From Cryobacterium flavum (lineage in GTDB: Bacteria; Actinomycetota; Actinomycetes; Actinomycetales; Microbacteriaceae), in the NCBI RefSeq assembly GCF_900103805.1, contig NZ_FNIB01000007.1, positions 186,001 to 250,000 of the forward strand: 64,000 nt of DNA, written 5' to 3'. Shown here piece by piece: positions 17,318-25,667 of the stretch (positions within the stretch are counted from its first letter, which is position 1; every line of letters begins with the position of its first letter). Below the pieces are notes generated by a model. That model was not told where the DNA came from and did no database searches. It worked only from the letters and a program-made list of their open reading frames with translations. Made by a program: the position numbers and the translations under genes.

Positions 17318-18430
17318 ATGATTGATTTCTCCCCCCAGCTGGTGCAGCTTCTCTCGATTGACGGCGAGCGGATGCCCCGGCCCGACTTCGACCCGTGGGT
17401 CGACGATCTCGACGGGTTGGCCCTTCTGGCGCTCTACCGCGACATGGTCGTGGTGCGCCGCATCGACACCGAGGCGACCGCCCTGCAACGCCAGGGCGAG
17501 CTCGGCCTGTGGCCGCCGCTGCTCGGCCAGGAAGCCGCGCAGGTCGGCTCCGCTCGCGCCCTGCGCAGCGACGACTTCATCTTTCCGAGCTACCGCGAGA
17601 ACGCGGTCGCCTACTGTCGCGGCGTGAACCTCACCGACATCGTCAAGGTCTGGCGCGGCAACGCCCAGTCCGGCTGGGACCCGTACACCGTCCAGATGGC
17701 CACCCCGAACATCATCATCGGCGCGCAGACCCTGCACGCCACCGGCTGGGCCCTCGGCGCCCAGCGCGACGAAACAGATGCCGTGGCCATCACCTACTTC
17801 GGTGACGGCGCCACGAGCCAGGGGGACGTTAACGAGGCCATGGTCTTCGCGGCGAGTTTCCAGGCCCCGGTCGTCTTCTTCTGCCAGAACAACCAGTGGG
17901 CCATCTCCGAACCGGTCGGGGTACAGGCTCACCGCAACATCGCCGATCGCGCGCCGGGTTTCGGCATCCCGAGCCTGCGCATCGACGGCAACGACGTGAT
18001 CGCGGTCATGGCCGCGACCCGAATCGCACTCGACCGGGCCCGCACCGGCGGCGGCCCCACCTTCATCGAAGCGGTCACCTACCGCATGGGACCGCACACC
18101 ACAGCGGATGACCCCACCCGCTACCGAGACCCGGCCGAACTGGCCGAGTGGAAGACCCGCGACCCGTTGCTGCGCCTGCACCGGTTACTGACGAAGCTCG
18201 GTGAAATCACCCCCGAGGTTGAAGCGGCCACCCAGGCGATCGCCGATGCCGCGGCCGCCGAGTTGCGCGCCGGCTGCATCGGCATGCCGGACCCCGAGCC
18301 GCTCAGCGTATTCGACCATGTCTACTCCACTCCCAACGCCACCCTGGAGCGCCAGCGCGCCGAGTATGCCGGGTATCTCACGAGCTTTGGAACACAATTC
18401 GATATTGCTGAACAAAATGGAACGGTGTGA
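17318..18430 (+). CDS. bkdA: Branched-chain 2-oxo acid dehydrogenase E1 component, alpha subunit
   Basis: This 370-residue thiamine-diphosphate enzyme subunit decarboxylates branched-chain 2-oxo acids and pairs with the E1 beta protein encoded next. The ThDP-binding motif appears as GDGATSQGDVNEAMVFAASF near residue 161, followed by FFCQNNQWAIS. The substrate-channel stretch YRMGPHTTADDPTRYRD near 252 is typical of the branched-chain rather than pyruvate family. It is the first gene of a three-gene operon, opposite an Lrp regulator, and overlaps E1 beta at its stop codon. A CGGAG site precedes the ATG. Confidence 0.93.
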   Translation: MIDFSPQLVQLLSIDGERMPRPDFDPWVDDLDGLALLALYRDMVVVRRIDTEATALQRQGELGLWPPLLGQEAAQVGSARALRSDDFIFPSYRENAVAYCRGVNLTDIVKVWRGNAQSGWDPYTVQMATPNIIIGAQTLHATGWALGAQRDETDAVAITYFGDGATSQGDVNEAMVFAASFQAPVVFFCQNNQWAISEPVGVQAHRNIADRAPGFGIPSLRIDGNDVIAVMAATRIALDRARTGGGPTFIEAVTYRMGPHTTADDPTRYRDPAELAEWKTRDPLLRLHRLLTKLGEITPEVEAATQAIADAAAAELRAGCIGMPDPEPLSVFDHVYSTPNATLERQRAEYAGYLTSFGTQFDIAEQNGTV

Positions 18431-19479
18431 TGACCATGACCACCCTGACGACCCCCACCACCTTGCCCGGCCTTGATGCCCCGAAGCCGGTCCCGTTGAC
18501 CGAGACCAAGACCCTCACCATGGGCAAGGCCATCAACGAGGGCCTGCGCCAGGCCATGCTCGACGACCCCAAGGTGGTGCTCCTCGGCGAGGACATCGGC
18601 GCCCTCGGCGGTGTCTTCCGGGTCACGAGCGACCTGCTCGCCCAGTTCGGCGCTCGCCGGGTCATTGACACACCGCTCGCCGAATCGGCAATCATCGGCA
18701 CCGCAGTCGGCCTGGCCTACCGTGGCTACCGCCCGGTCTGCGAGATTCAGTTCGACGGCTTCATCTTTCCCGGCTTCGACCAGATCGTCAGCCAGGTCGC
18801 GAAGTTCCACTACCGCACCCAGGGAGCCGTGCGCATGCCGATCACCATCCGGGTGCCATTCGGCGGCGGAATCGGAGCGGCCGAACACCACTCCGAATCA
18901 CCCGAGGCCTACTTCACCCACACCTCCGGACTGCGCGTGATCGCCGTCTCCAATGCCCAAGACGCCTACAGCCTCATTCGCCAGGCCATCGCCAGCGACG
19001 ACCCGGTGCTCTACTTCGAACCCAAGCGTCGCTACCACGTGAAGGGTGAGGTCGTGCCGGAGCTCGGCGCCCCGATGGAGCAAGCCGTCATCGTGACTCC
19101 GGGAACGGATATCACGCTCCTCACCTACGGCGCGCTCGTGTCCACCGCGAAGGACGCGGCGCTGGCCGCGTTCGACGAGGGAATCTCGATCGAGGTCATC
19201 GACCTGCGGTCGCTGTCACCGGTGGACTATGCGGTGGTGGAGGCATCCGTTCGAAAGACCGGGCGTGTGGTGGTGACCCATGAGGCAGCCCAGTCGGGTG
19301 GACTCGGCGGGGAGATCATCGCGACCATCACCGAACGCTGCTTCAGCTACCTGGAGGCCGCCCCGGTGCGGGTGACCGGCTTCGACGTGCCCTACCCGCC
19401 AGCCAAGCTGGAGAGCCACTACCTGCCCGACCTCGACCGCATTCTCGACGGTGTCGACCGGGTCATGGGGCGTCGATGA
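18430..19479 (+). CDS. bkdB: Branched-chain 2-oxo acid dehydrogenase E1 component, beta subunit
   Basis: The 349-residue beta subunit completes the E1 heterotetramer. Characteristic segments are LGEDIGALGGVFRVTSDL, DTPLAESAIIGTAVGLAYRG and FGGGIGAAEHHSESPEAYF. The C-terminal transketolase-like domain includes EVIDLRSLSPVD. The ATG at 18430 overlaps the alpha-subunit stop; a GTG three bases upstream is an alternative. It overlaps the E2 gene by four bases, so all three proteins are probably made by coupled translation in similar amounts. Confidence 0.93.
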   Translation: MTMTTLTTPTTLPGLDAPKPVPLTETKTLTMGKAINEGLRQAMLDDPKVVLLGEDIGALGGVFRVTSDLLAQFGARRVIDTPLAESAIIGTAVGLAYRGYRPVCEIQFDGFIFPGFDQIVSQVAKFHYRTQGAVRMPITIRVPFGGGIGAAEHHSESPEAYFTHTSGLRVIAVSNAQDAYSLIRQAIASDDPVLYFEPKRRYHVKGEVVPELGAPMEQAVIVTPGTDITLLTYGALVSTAKDAALAAFDEGISIEVIDLRSLSPVDYAVVEASVRKTGRVVVTHEAAQSGGLGGEIIATITERCFSYLEAAPVRVTGFDVPYPPAKLESHYLPDLDRILDGVDRVMGRR

Positions 19480-20897
19480 TCAAGGTATTCAAACTGCCCG
19501 ACCTCGGTGAGGGTCTCACCGAGAGTGAGATTGTGGCCTGGCTCGTAGCTCCGGGCGACGAGGTCACGCTCAACCAGCACATCGCTGACGTGGAAACCGC
19601 CAAGGCCGTGGTCGAACTGCCGAGCCCGTTCGCTGGAGTGGTCAGCGTGCTGCACCAGCCGGCCGGTGTGGTCGTGCACGTCGGCGAACCCATTGTCAGC
19701 TTCGACATCGGCGGCGGGGCCGAACCGACTTCTACGGCACCAACGGATACCACGGCCGGCGCCGCCGCTCCGGCTGAGCAGCGCGAGGCCAACCTGGTCG
19801 GCTATGGCCCCGCCGTCGAGCGCGGCGGCCACCCCCAGCGTCGGGCACGCGCGGGTGGCGCGGAATCGGTGCCCGCTCCCGCAACTTCGACGACCGCCGC
19901 GCCGGTGCCCGCGGTGACGCCGGCCGCAGTATCCACCGACCAGCCCGCCGTGGCACCCGTCCCGGTACCACTTGCCGAACGCCCGCGCTCGACGCCGCCG
20001 GTGCGGGCCCTGGCCCGCGACCTCGGTATCGACCTCACTACGGTGACCGGAACCGGAAAAGACGGTCTGATCACTCGGGACGACGTTCGCGCCCACATCA
20101 CCGAATCCGTGCCGACTCCCGCCGTGCACGGGGAGCCTGTATCGCCCACAGCGGTACCGCCCACAGCGGCACCGGCCACGAGCCGCGGCGACGACGTGCG
20201 CGAGACCCGCTCGCCGATCAAGAGCCTGCGCAAGCTCACCGCGGCAGCGATGGTGCAGAGCGCGTTCACCGCGCCGCACGTGACCGAGTTCCTCACCATC
20301 GACGTCACACCGACCGTCGAACTGCTCGATTCCCTGCGCACCGACCGGCAGTTCGAAGGCGCCGGCATCGGGATCCTCACCGTGGTGGCCAAAGCGCTCT
20401 GCCTCGCCGTCGGGCGCACCCCCTCGGTGAACACCCGCTGGGACGAGCCGGCCGGTGAGATCGTGCAGTTCCACCACGTGAACCTCGGCATCGCTGCCGC
20501 AACCCCGCGTGGGCTGCTCGTGCCGAACATCGTCGATGCTGACCGGCTCGACCTGCGTGGCCTGGCTGCCGCGCTCGCCGAACTCACCACGGCGGCCAGG
20601 TCCGGCACCACCACCCCGGCGGCGCTGTCCGGCGGCACGATCACCATCACCAATATCGGAGTGTTCGGCATCGATGCCGGCACGCCCATCCTGAACCCTG
20701 GCGAGGCGGCGATTCTGGCGATGGGCGCCATCCGTTCTCGGCCGTGGGAGTATCGCGGCGAGGTCGCACTGCGCAAGGTGCTCACGCTCAGCCTGTCGTT
20801 CGACCACCGACTGGTCGACGGCGAGCAGGGTTCCCGCTTTCTCGCCGACATCGGTACGATCCTGGCCGACCCGGCCCGCGTGCTGACCATGGTCTAA
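19476..20897 (+). CDS. bkdC: Branched-chain 2-oxo acid dehydrogenase E2 (dihydrolipoamide acyltransferase)
   Basis: A 473-residue E2 core protein. Domains in order are one lipoyl domain (DVETAKAVVELP, lipoyl Lys43), an Ala/Pro/Thr-rich linker, a peripheral-subunit-binding domain near residue 172 (VRALARDLGIDLTTVTGTG), a second flexible linker and the catalytic domain ending in SFDHRLVDGEQGSRF with the active-site His near 444. It transfers the acyl group to CoA. No dihydrolipoamide dehydrogenase (E3) gene is in the operon, so a shared E3 encoded elsewhere must serve. A long open frame on the opposite strand here is a coding shadow. Confidence 0.94.
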   Translation: MIKVFKLPDLGEGLTESEIVAWLVAPGDEVTLNQHIADVETAKAVVELPSPFAGVVSVLHQPAGVVVHVGEPIVSFDIGGGAEPTSTAPTDTTAGAAAPAEQREANLVGYGPAVERGGHPQRRARAGGAESVPAPATSTTAAPVPAVTPAAVSTDQPAVAPVPVPLAERPRSTPPVRALARDLGIDLTTVTGTGKDGLITRDDVRAHITESVPTPAVHGEPVSPTAVPPTAAPATSRGDDVRETRSPIKSLRKLTAAAMVQSAFTAPHVTEFLTIDVTPTVELLDSLRTDRQFEGAGIGILTVVAKALCLAVGRTPSVNTRWDEPAGEIVQFHHVNLGIAAATPRGLLVPNIVDADRLDLRGLAAALAELTTAARSGTTTPAALSGGTITITNIGVFGIDAGTPILNPGEAAILAMGAIRSRPWEYRGEVALRKVLTLSLSFDHRLVDGEQGSRFLADIGTILADPARVLTMV

Positions 20898-20944
20898 CCC
20901 TGGCCGATCCGCTCCCTCCCCTGCACTAGTCGTCTTTACCCACT

Positions 20945-21048
20945 CTGGTGCGCATAACTCCTGCAATTTGTTAGCCCGCCCAAAGAGTTCCGCGGAATTC
21001 CGGGGCATCCGAGTTTTGGCTCTGCAAATTGCAGGAGTTATGCACCAG
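20945..21048. repeat. Long inverted repeat between bkdC and the pterin dehydratase gene
   Basis: The left arm (20945-20970) and right arm (21025-21048) are complementary over 24 bases apart from a two-base CG bulge in the left arm; cores are ATAACTCCTGCAATTTG and CAAATTGCAGGAGTTAT. The 54-base spacer holds a TTCCGCGGAA palindrome and shorter nested pairing. It could be a terminator for the bkd operon or a member of a dispersed palindromic family. Confidence 0.8.
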
Positions 21049-21091
21049 ACGGGTAGTTGACCGGGGTGCGGCGGCGGAGCAGAGTGGAGGC

Positions 21092-21754
21092 ATGAACGCT
21101 CAACGTGCACTCCTAGCCCCCTTCACGACGAAGAAGCAGCTGACGGGCACAGCTTTCGTGCACCTCGACGGATGCCTGCACGCCGTTTTCCGCACCAAGG
21201 ACTTCGTCTCTGCCCTGGAACTGGTCAACCGGGTCGGCGACGTGGCCGAGCAGATGAACCACCACCCCGACGTACGCCTGGGTTACGGCACCGTCTCACT
21301 CACCCTCACCTCGCACGACGCCGGGGGAGTCACCGCGCGTGACCTCGAGCTCGCCGCCCGCGTGCAGCAGATCGCCGACACCCTCGGTGCCACCTCGCGT
21401 CCCGCGCAGCCGACGCGCTATGACATCGCGATCGACTGCACCGACGCGGATGCCGTGCGCCCATTCTGGCGCGCTGGCCTCGGCTACACCGAGGTGGCCG
21501 GCGACGACGGCATCGAACTCGTGGACCCGTGCGGCCTCGCCCCCAAGGTCTGGTTTCAGCACATGGAGATCGCCCGCACCGACCGCAACCGCATCCATCT
21601 CGACGTCTACGTGCCAAGTGACGACGCCGAGGAACGGGTCGCGGCCGTGCTTGAAGTCGGCGGCGTGCTGCTCACCGACGAGCACGCACCCGACTGGTGG
21701 GTGCTCGTCGACGTCGAGGGCAACGAGCTCTGCGTCTGCACCGCCGCCTTCTGA
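21092..21754 (+). CDS. 4a-hydroxytetrahydrobiopterin dehydratase fused to a VOC (glyoxalase-like) domain
   Basis: A 220-residue fusion. Residues 1-100 match pterin-4a-carbinolamine dehydratase, with the active-site motif NHHPDVRLGYGTVSLTLTSHD around 56-76 and the GGVTARDLELA helix. Residues about 105-220 are a VOC-type fold (YDIAIDCTDADAVRPFW, then a C-terminal WWVLVDVEGNELCVC). The first domain would regenerate the pterin cofactor after aromatic hydroxylation; the VOC domain's substrate is unknown. The ATG at 21092 has GGAGG placed unusually close. No aromatic amino-acid hydroxylase is adjacent. Confidence 0.85.
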   Translation: MNAQRALLAPFTTKKQLTGTAFVHLDGCLHAVFRTKDFVSALELVNRVGDVAEQMNHHPDVRLGYGTVSLTLTSHDAGGVTARDLELAARVQQIADTLGATSRPAQPTRYDIAIDCTDADAVRPFWRAGLGYTEVAGDDGIELVDPCGLAPKVWFQHMEIARTDRNRIHLDVYVPSDDAEERVAAVLEVGGVLLTDEHAPDWWVLVDVEGNELCVCTAAF

Positions 21755-21757
21755 CGC

Positions 21758-22657
21758 TTAGAACGGCCGAAGGGTCGTCCGGGCTTCGGCTCGCACGGCC
21801 GTCGAGACGGCATCCAGCAGGGGCGAAGGGAGGTTCCACCGCTGCCAGAACAGGGGAACATCGACCGCCGACTTGGGGGCCAGATCGACCAGACGACCAT
21901 CGGCGATCTCGACAGCGCACTGCTGTTCGGGCAGCATGCCCCAGCCGAAGCCCAGCAGAATAGCCCGCACGAAGTCGTTCGACGTCGGAATGTAGTGGAT
22001 CGGCCCGCTGCTGCCACTGCCGGTATGGTCGCACAGAAACGATTCCTGCAGGTCATCGTTGCGCTCGAAGGCGACGACGGGTGCGCGGGGAAGGGCGATC
22101 AGGCCGCCATGTGTCGGCAGCCAGCGCTCGATGAACATGGGCGTCGCGACGGCGTGATAGCGCATCTGACCGAGCGGCTCGGTGATGCACCCCTGCACGG
22201 CCTCCCGCGTGGAGGTCACTGCTGCCATGACCGTCCCGGCGCGCAGTAGTCTCGTCGTGTGTTCCTGGTCTTCCCGGTGCAGGTCGAAGGCCACACCGAG
22301 GGTCTCTCCGAGTCCGGCGAGGGCATCGAGAAACCAGGTGGCGAGGCTGTCCGCATTCACCGCGAGCGACACAGGAAACGCCCGACCGTCGGACCTGCCC
22401 TCGTGCAGCTGGCGCACGGTGTCGGCCTCGAGCAGTTCCACCTGGCGCGCGTAGCGCAGCAGCACGTCGCCGGCGTCGGTGAGCCGGACCGGGGTCGTGC
22501 GCTGCACGAGCACCCGCCCGCTCGTCTGCTCCATCGCCTTGACGCGCTGCGACACCGCGGAGGGGGTCACGTGCAGCCGGGCAGCGGCCGCCTCAAACGA
22601 CCCCTCGCTCACGAGCGCGAGCAGAGTCGCGAGCTGTTCGAGCGTAAATCGTTGCAT
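21758..22657 (-). CDS. lysG: LysR-family regulator of the ArgP/LysG type
   Basis: A 299-residue LysR protein with an N-terminal winged helix (EGSFEAAAARLHVTPSAVSQRVKAME) and a substrate-binding domain. It resembles ArgP of E. coli and LysG of Corynebacterium, which activate a lysine/arginine exporter gene in response to basic amino acids. It is divergent from a LysE-type exporter gene, with about 70 bases between, as in those systems. Its 3' end lies three bases from the convergent dehydratase-VOC gene. The symbol is by analogy, not proven orthology. Confidence 0.88.
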   Translation of the reverse strand: MQRFTLEQLATLLALVSEGSFEAAAARLHVTPSAVSQRVKAMEQTSGRVLVQRTTPVRLTDAGDVLLRYARQVELLEADTVRQLHEGRSDGRAFPVSLAVNADSLATWFLDALAGLGETLGVAFDLHREDQEHTTRLLRAGTVMAAVTSTREAVQGCITEPLGQMRYHAVATPMFIERWLPTHGGLIALPRAPVVAFERNDDLQESFLCDHTGSGSSGPIHYIPTSNDFVRAILLGFGWGMLPEQQCAVEIADGRLVDLAPKSAVDVPLFWQRWNLPSPLLDAVSTAVRAEARTTLRPF

Positions 22658-22713
22658 TAGACCAGCTTATCCAGCCTAAGAAACAATAGCTGTACTGAAT
22701 TATCGCGAGCGCC

Positions 22714-22719
22714 TAGCGT
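22714..22719 (+). promoter_or_regulatory. Candidate -10 box of the LysE exporter gene
   Basis: TAGCGT begins 13 bases before the GTG start, with TGTACT 17 bases upstream as a possible -35 element. No ribosome binding site lies between the -10 box and the start codon, so a leaderless transcript is likely. A LysG target would be expected just upstream, in the AT-rich stretch. Confidence 0.45.
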
Positions 22720-22726
22720 TACACCA

Positions 22727-23350
22727 GTGACCTCAACTTTTCTGCCAGTCCTGCTCGGCCTCGCCACCGGGCTCTCCCTCATCATCGCGATCGGATCGCA
22801 GAATGCATTCGTGTTGCGACTCGGCCTCGAGGGGCACAACCGGGTCATCGTTCCCGTCGTCGCGATCTGCGCGGTGTCGGACGCCGTGCTCATCCTGGCC
22901 GGCGTGCTCGGGCTCGGGGTAGTCGTCGCCGCAGCGCCGGTGGCGATCATCGTGATCCGCGTGCTCGGCTCTGCCTTCCTCATAATCTACGGGCTCGTCG
23001 CGGCTCGTCGGGCAATTCGCCCTGGTGCACTCGTCGTCTCGGGGGTCGTGGCCACGACCGGCATGCGGGTCGCGGTCGTGAGCGTGCTGGCCCTCACCTG
23101 GCTGAATCCGCACGTCTACCTCGACACCGTATTGTTCCTCGGCGCTGTCGCCAACCAGCAGGGCGCAACGGAACGCTGGTGGTGGGCGGGAGGCGCCATT
23201 GCGGCCAGCTTCGTCTGGTTCTCCGCGCTTGGCTTCGGGGCGCGCCTGCTGCGGCCGATGTTCGCCAAGCCGGCGTCCTGGCGAGTGCTTGATGCGGTCA
23301 TTGCCGTGGTGATGATCGCCCTCGGTGTGCGCCTCGCGCTCGGGCACTAG
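22727..23350 (+). CDS. lysE: LysE/ArgO-family amino acid exporter
   Basis: A 207-residue membrane protein with about six helices. The N-terminus GLATGLSLIIAIGSQNAFVLRLGLEG is diagnostic for LysE/ArgO exporters, and LALTWLNPHVYLDTVLFLG is the conserved central segment. It exports lysine and/or arginine when dipeptide uptake or catabolism raises cytosolic levels. It starts with GTG, is divergent from the LysG-like regulator and overlaps the convergent TetR gene by four bases. Confidence 0.9.
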   Translation: MTSTFLPVLLGLATGLSLIIAIGSQNAFVLRLGLEGHNRVIVPVVAICAVSDAVLILAGVLGLGVVVAAAPVAIIVIRVLGSAFLIIYGLVAARRAIRPGALVVSGVVATTGMRVAVVSVLALTWLNPHVYLDTVLFLGAVANQQGATERWWWAGGAIAASFVWFSALGFGARLLRPMFAKPASWRVLDAVIAVVMIALGVRLALGH

Positions 23351-23943
23351 CTCCGCAGGCCCAGAGCCGCCAGCGCCATTTCCTCGAGCAGGGCGCGTAC
23401 GGCCGCCTTCGAGGAGGCGCGGGCGCTGTGTGGTGTTGAGTTCAGCAGTCCGAAGGTTGCGTGGGCTCGAATTCGGAGCAGGGCTTCGTCGTTCGACGGG
23501 TGCACGCGCCCCAGCACCTCCACCCACAGTTCCACGTACTCGCGCTGCAGCAGGCGCACCCGGTGCCGGTCCGCCTCGGCGAGGCTGTCGAGGTCGCGAT
23601 CCTGCACCCGGATCACATCGGGGTTGGAGAGGGCGAAGCGCACGTGAAAGCGCACCAGTTCGGGCAGGGCGGCCGCGGCATTCGTTGTTTCGGTCACGAC
23701 AGTGTGGCCGCCGGCCACGAGATCCTCACTTACATCGATGAGGAGGGCGGCGAGAACGGCCTGCTTGCCGCTGAAATGACGGTAGACCGCCGGTCCGCTC
23801 ACCCCGACGGCCGCACCGAGGTCCTCGATCGAGACGCCGTTGAAGCCCGAGCGGGCGAACAGGGTTGCCGCAGCGCCGAGCAGGGCGTCCCTGCGGTCGG
23901 CCTTGGCCTGGCTGCGCGGCGTCGTTTCGGTCGGTGTGCTCAT
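23347..23943 (-). CDS. TetR-family regulator, probable repressor of the leucine-degradation operon
   Basis: A 198-residue TetR protein: the helix-turn-helix spans roughly residues 28-66 (GFNGVSIEDLGAAVGVSGPAVYRHFSGKQ), followed by a ligand-binding domain of unknown specificity. It is divergent from the acyl-CoA carboxylase operon, and the 107-base gap is filled with ACTAAC/GTTAGT-type palindromes. This suggests autoregulation and control of the operon by an acyl-CoA intermediate. TetR proteins next to liu-type operons are common, so the role is inferred from position. Confidence 0.85.
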   Translation of the reverse strand: MSTPTETTPRSQAKADRRDALLGAAATLFARSGFNGVSIEDLGAAVGVSGPAVYRHFSGKQAVLAALLIDVSEDLVAGGHTVVTETTNAAAALPELVRFHVRFALSNPDVIRVQDRDLDSLAEADRHRVRLLQREYVELWVEVLGRVHPSNDEALLRIRAHATFGLLNSTPHSARASSKAAVRALLEEMALAALGLRS

Positions 23944-23965
23944 GCGAGCCTTTCAACTAGACATT

Positions 23966-24014
23966 TCAGTTAATCATGACTAACCTGAATTTCAGTTAGT
24001 AAACACTAACTGTA
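23966..24014. promoter_or_regulatory. Tandem TetR operators between the regulator and the carboxylase operon
   Basis: CAGTTAGT AAAC ACTAACTG at 23993-24012 is a perfect palindrome with a four-base spacer. Just upstream is a second, imperfect palindrome from TTCAGTTA to TAACCTGAA. The shared half-site CAGTTAGT and its complement recur across the short AT-rich divergent promoter region. Confidence 0.65.
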
Positions 24015-24050
24015 GTTGATGCCGGGCGCTCCGGCCCCACAAACGGAAAG

Positions 24051-25664
24051 ATGTCGATGGAGACACTCGCGAGCCAGCTCGACTCCTCCGCTCAGGCCTT
24101 TGCGACCAATGACGCCGCCCAGCGGCAGCTAGTGGCCGACCTGAAACAGCGCCTCGCCACGGCGGCCCTTGGCGGTCCGGAGAAGTCCCGGCAGCGGCAC
24201 CTCGACCGCGGCAAGTTATTGCCCCGCGAGCGCATCGACCAGCTGCTCGACGACGGCAGCCCCTTCCTCGAGATCGCGCCCCTCGCCGCGACCGGCCTCT
24301 ACAACGACGACAGTCCCGGCGCGGGCGTCATCGCCGGCATCGGCCTCGTGCACGGCCGCTACGTACTCGTGATCTCCAACGACGCCACGGTCAAGGGCGG
24401 AACCTACTACCCGATGACGGTGAAAAAGCACCTGCGCGCCCAGGAGATCGCCCTCGAAAACCGACTGCCCTGCATCTATCTCGTCGACTCCGGCGGAGCC
24501 TTCCTGCCCCTGCAAGACGAGGTTTTCCCCGACCGCGACCACTTCGGCCGCATCTTCTACAACCAGGCACGGATGTCCGCGGCCAAGATTCCGCAGATCG
24601 CCTCGGTCATGGGATCCTGCACCGCCGGCGGCGCCTACGTTCCGGCGATGAGCGACGAGACCGTGATCGTGCGGGGCCAGGGCACCATCTTTCTCGGCGG
24701 ACCGCCCCTGGTGAAGGCCGCGATCGGCGAGATCGTCACCGCCGAGGAGCTCGGCGGCGGCGAGTTGCACGCCCGCGTCTCCGGCGTCACCGACCACCTC
24801 GCCGAGAACGACGAGCACGCCCTGCAGATCGTGCGTGACATCGTCTCGACCCTGCCGCGTTCCCAGGCCCCCGCCTGGGAAGTGATCGCCACCGTCGACC
24901 CGGTCGCCGATGAGGGCGAACTCTACGGAGCCGTCCCGGTCGACGTGCAGGGCCAGTACGACGTGCGCGAGGTCATTGCGCGCCTCGTCGACGGCAGCGA
25001 ATTCCACGAATTCAAGCGCGAATACGCCATCACCCTCGTGACCGGGTTCGCGCACATCCACGGCCACCCGGTGGGCATCGTTGCCAACAACGGCATCCTG
25101 TTCGCCGAGTCCGCGCAGAAGGGCGCGCACTTCATCGAACTCTGCGACCAGCGGGGAATTCCGCTCGTTTTCCTGCAGAACATCTCCGGTTTCATGGTGG
25201 GCCGAGAGGTCGAGGCCGGCGGCATCGCCAAGCACGGCGCCAAGATGGTCACCGCCGTCGCCACCGCCCGGGTGCCCAAGCTCACCGTCGTGATCGGCGG
25301 CTCCTTCGGCGCCGGCAACTACTCCATGTGCGGCCGCGCCTACTCCCCGCGCTTTCTCTGGATGTGGCCGGGCAGCCGCATCTCCGTGATGGGCGGCCCG
25401 CAGGCCTCGTCCGTGCTCGCAACCGTCAAGCGTGAGCAGATCGAGGGCGTCGGCGACACCTGGTCGGCCGAGGCGGAAGCCGCGTTCAAGGATCCGATCC
25501 TGACGAAATACGAGACTCAGGGCAGCCCGTACTATTCCACCGCCCGGCTCTGGGACGACGGCGTCATCGACCCAGCCGACACTCGCACGGTACTGGGCCT
25601 CGCCCTGTCCGTCTGCGCCACCGCGCCGCTCGGCGAGTCCGCCTTCGGCCTGTTCCGGATGTGA
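24051..25664 (+). CDS. accD1: Methylcrotonyl-CoA carboxylase-type carboxyltransferase (beta) subunit
   Basis: The 537-residue protein is a biotin-dependent carboxyltransferase of the methylcrotonyl-CoA carboxylase group, acting in leucine breakdown. Family features are [22 protein letters not shown] near residue 45, the oxyanion-forming [18 protein letters not shown] near 187 and [23 protein letters not shown] in the second half. It precedes the biotin carboxylase subunit by three bases. The layout accD1-accA1-fadE19-MaoC-citE is the same as in M. tuberculosis Rv2502c-Rv2498c, which supports the assignment over propionyl-CoA carboxylase. Confidence 0.92.
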   Translation: MSMETLASQLDSSAQAFATNDAAQRQLVADLKQRLATAALGGPEKSRQRHLDRGKLLPRERIDQLLDDGSPFLEIAPLAATGLYNDDSPGAGVIAGIGLVHGRYVLVISNDATVKGGTYYPMTVKKHLRAQEIALENRLPCIYLVDSGGAFLPLQDEVFPDRDHFGRIFYNQARMSAAKIPQIASVMGSCTAGGAYVPAMSDETVIVRGQGTIFLGGPPLVKAAIGEIVTAEELGGGELHARVSGVTDHLAENDEHALQIVRDIVSTLPRSQAPAWEVIATVDPVADEGELYGAVPVDVQGQYDVREVIARLVDGSEFHEFKREYAITLVTGFAHIHGHPVGIVANNGILFAESAQKGAHFIELCDQRGIPLVFLQNISGFMVGREVEAGGIAKHGAKMVTAVATARVPKLTVVIGGSFGAGNYSMCGRAYSPRFLWMWPGSRISVMGGPQASSVLATVKREQIEGVGDTWSAEAEAAFKDPILTKYETQGSPYYSTARLWDDGVIDPADTRTVLGLALSVCATAPLGESAFGLFRM

Positions 25665-25667
25665 GCC

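Noticed and set aside
19419..21110. A 563-codon open frame on the minus strand
   Set aside because: It lies antisense to bkdC, a gene with clear lipoyl and catalytic motifs, and its sequence is low-complexity Arg/Gly/His-rich, as expected for a GC-rich coding shadow.
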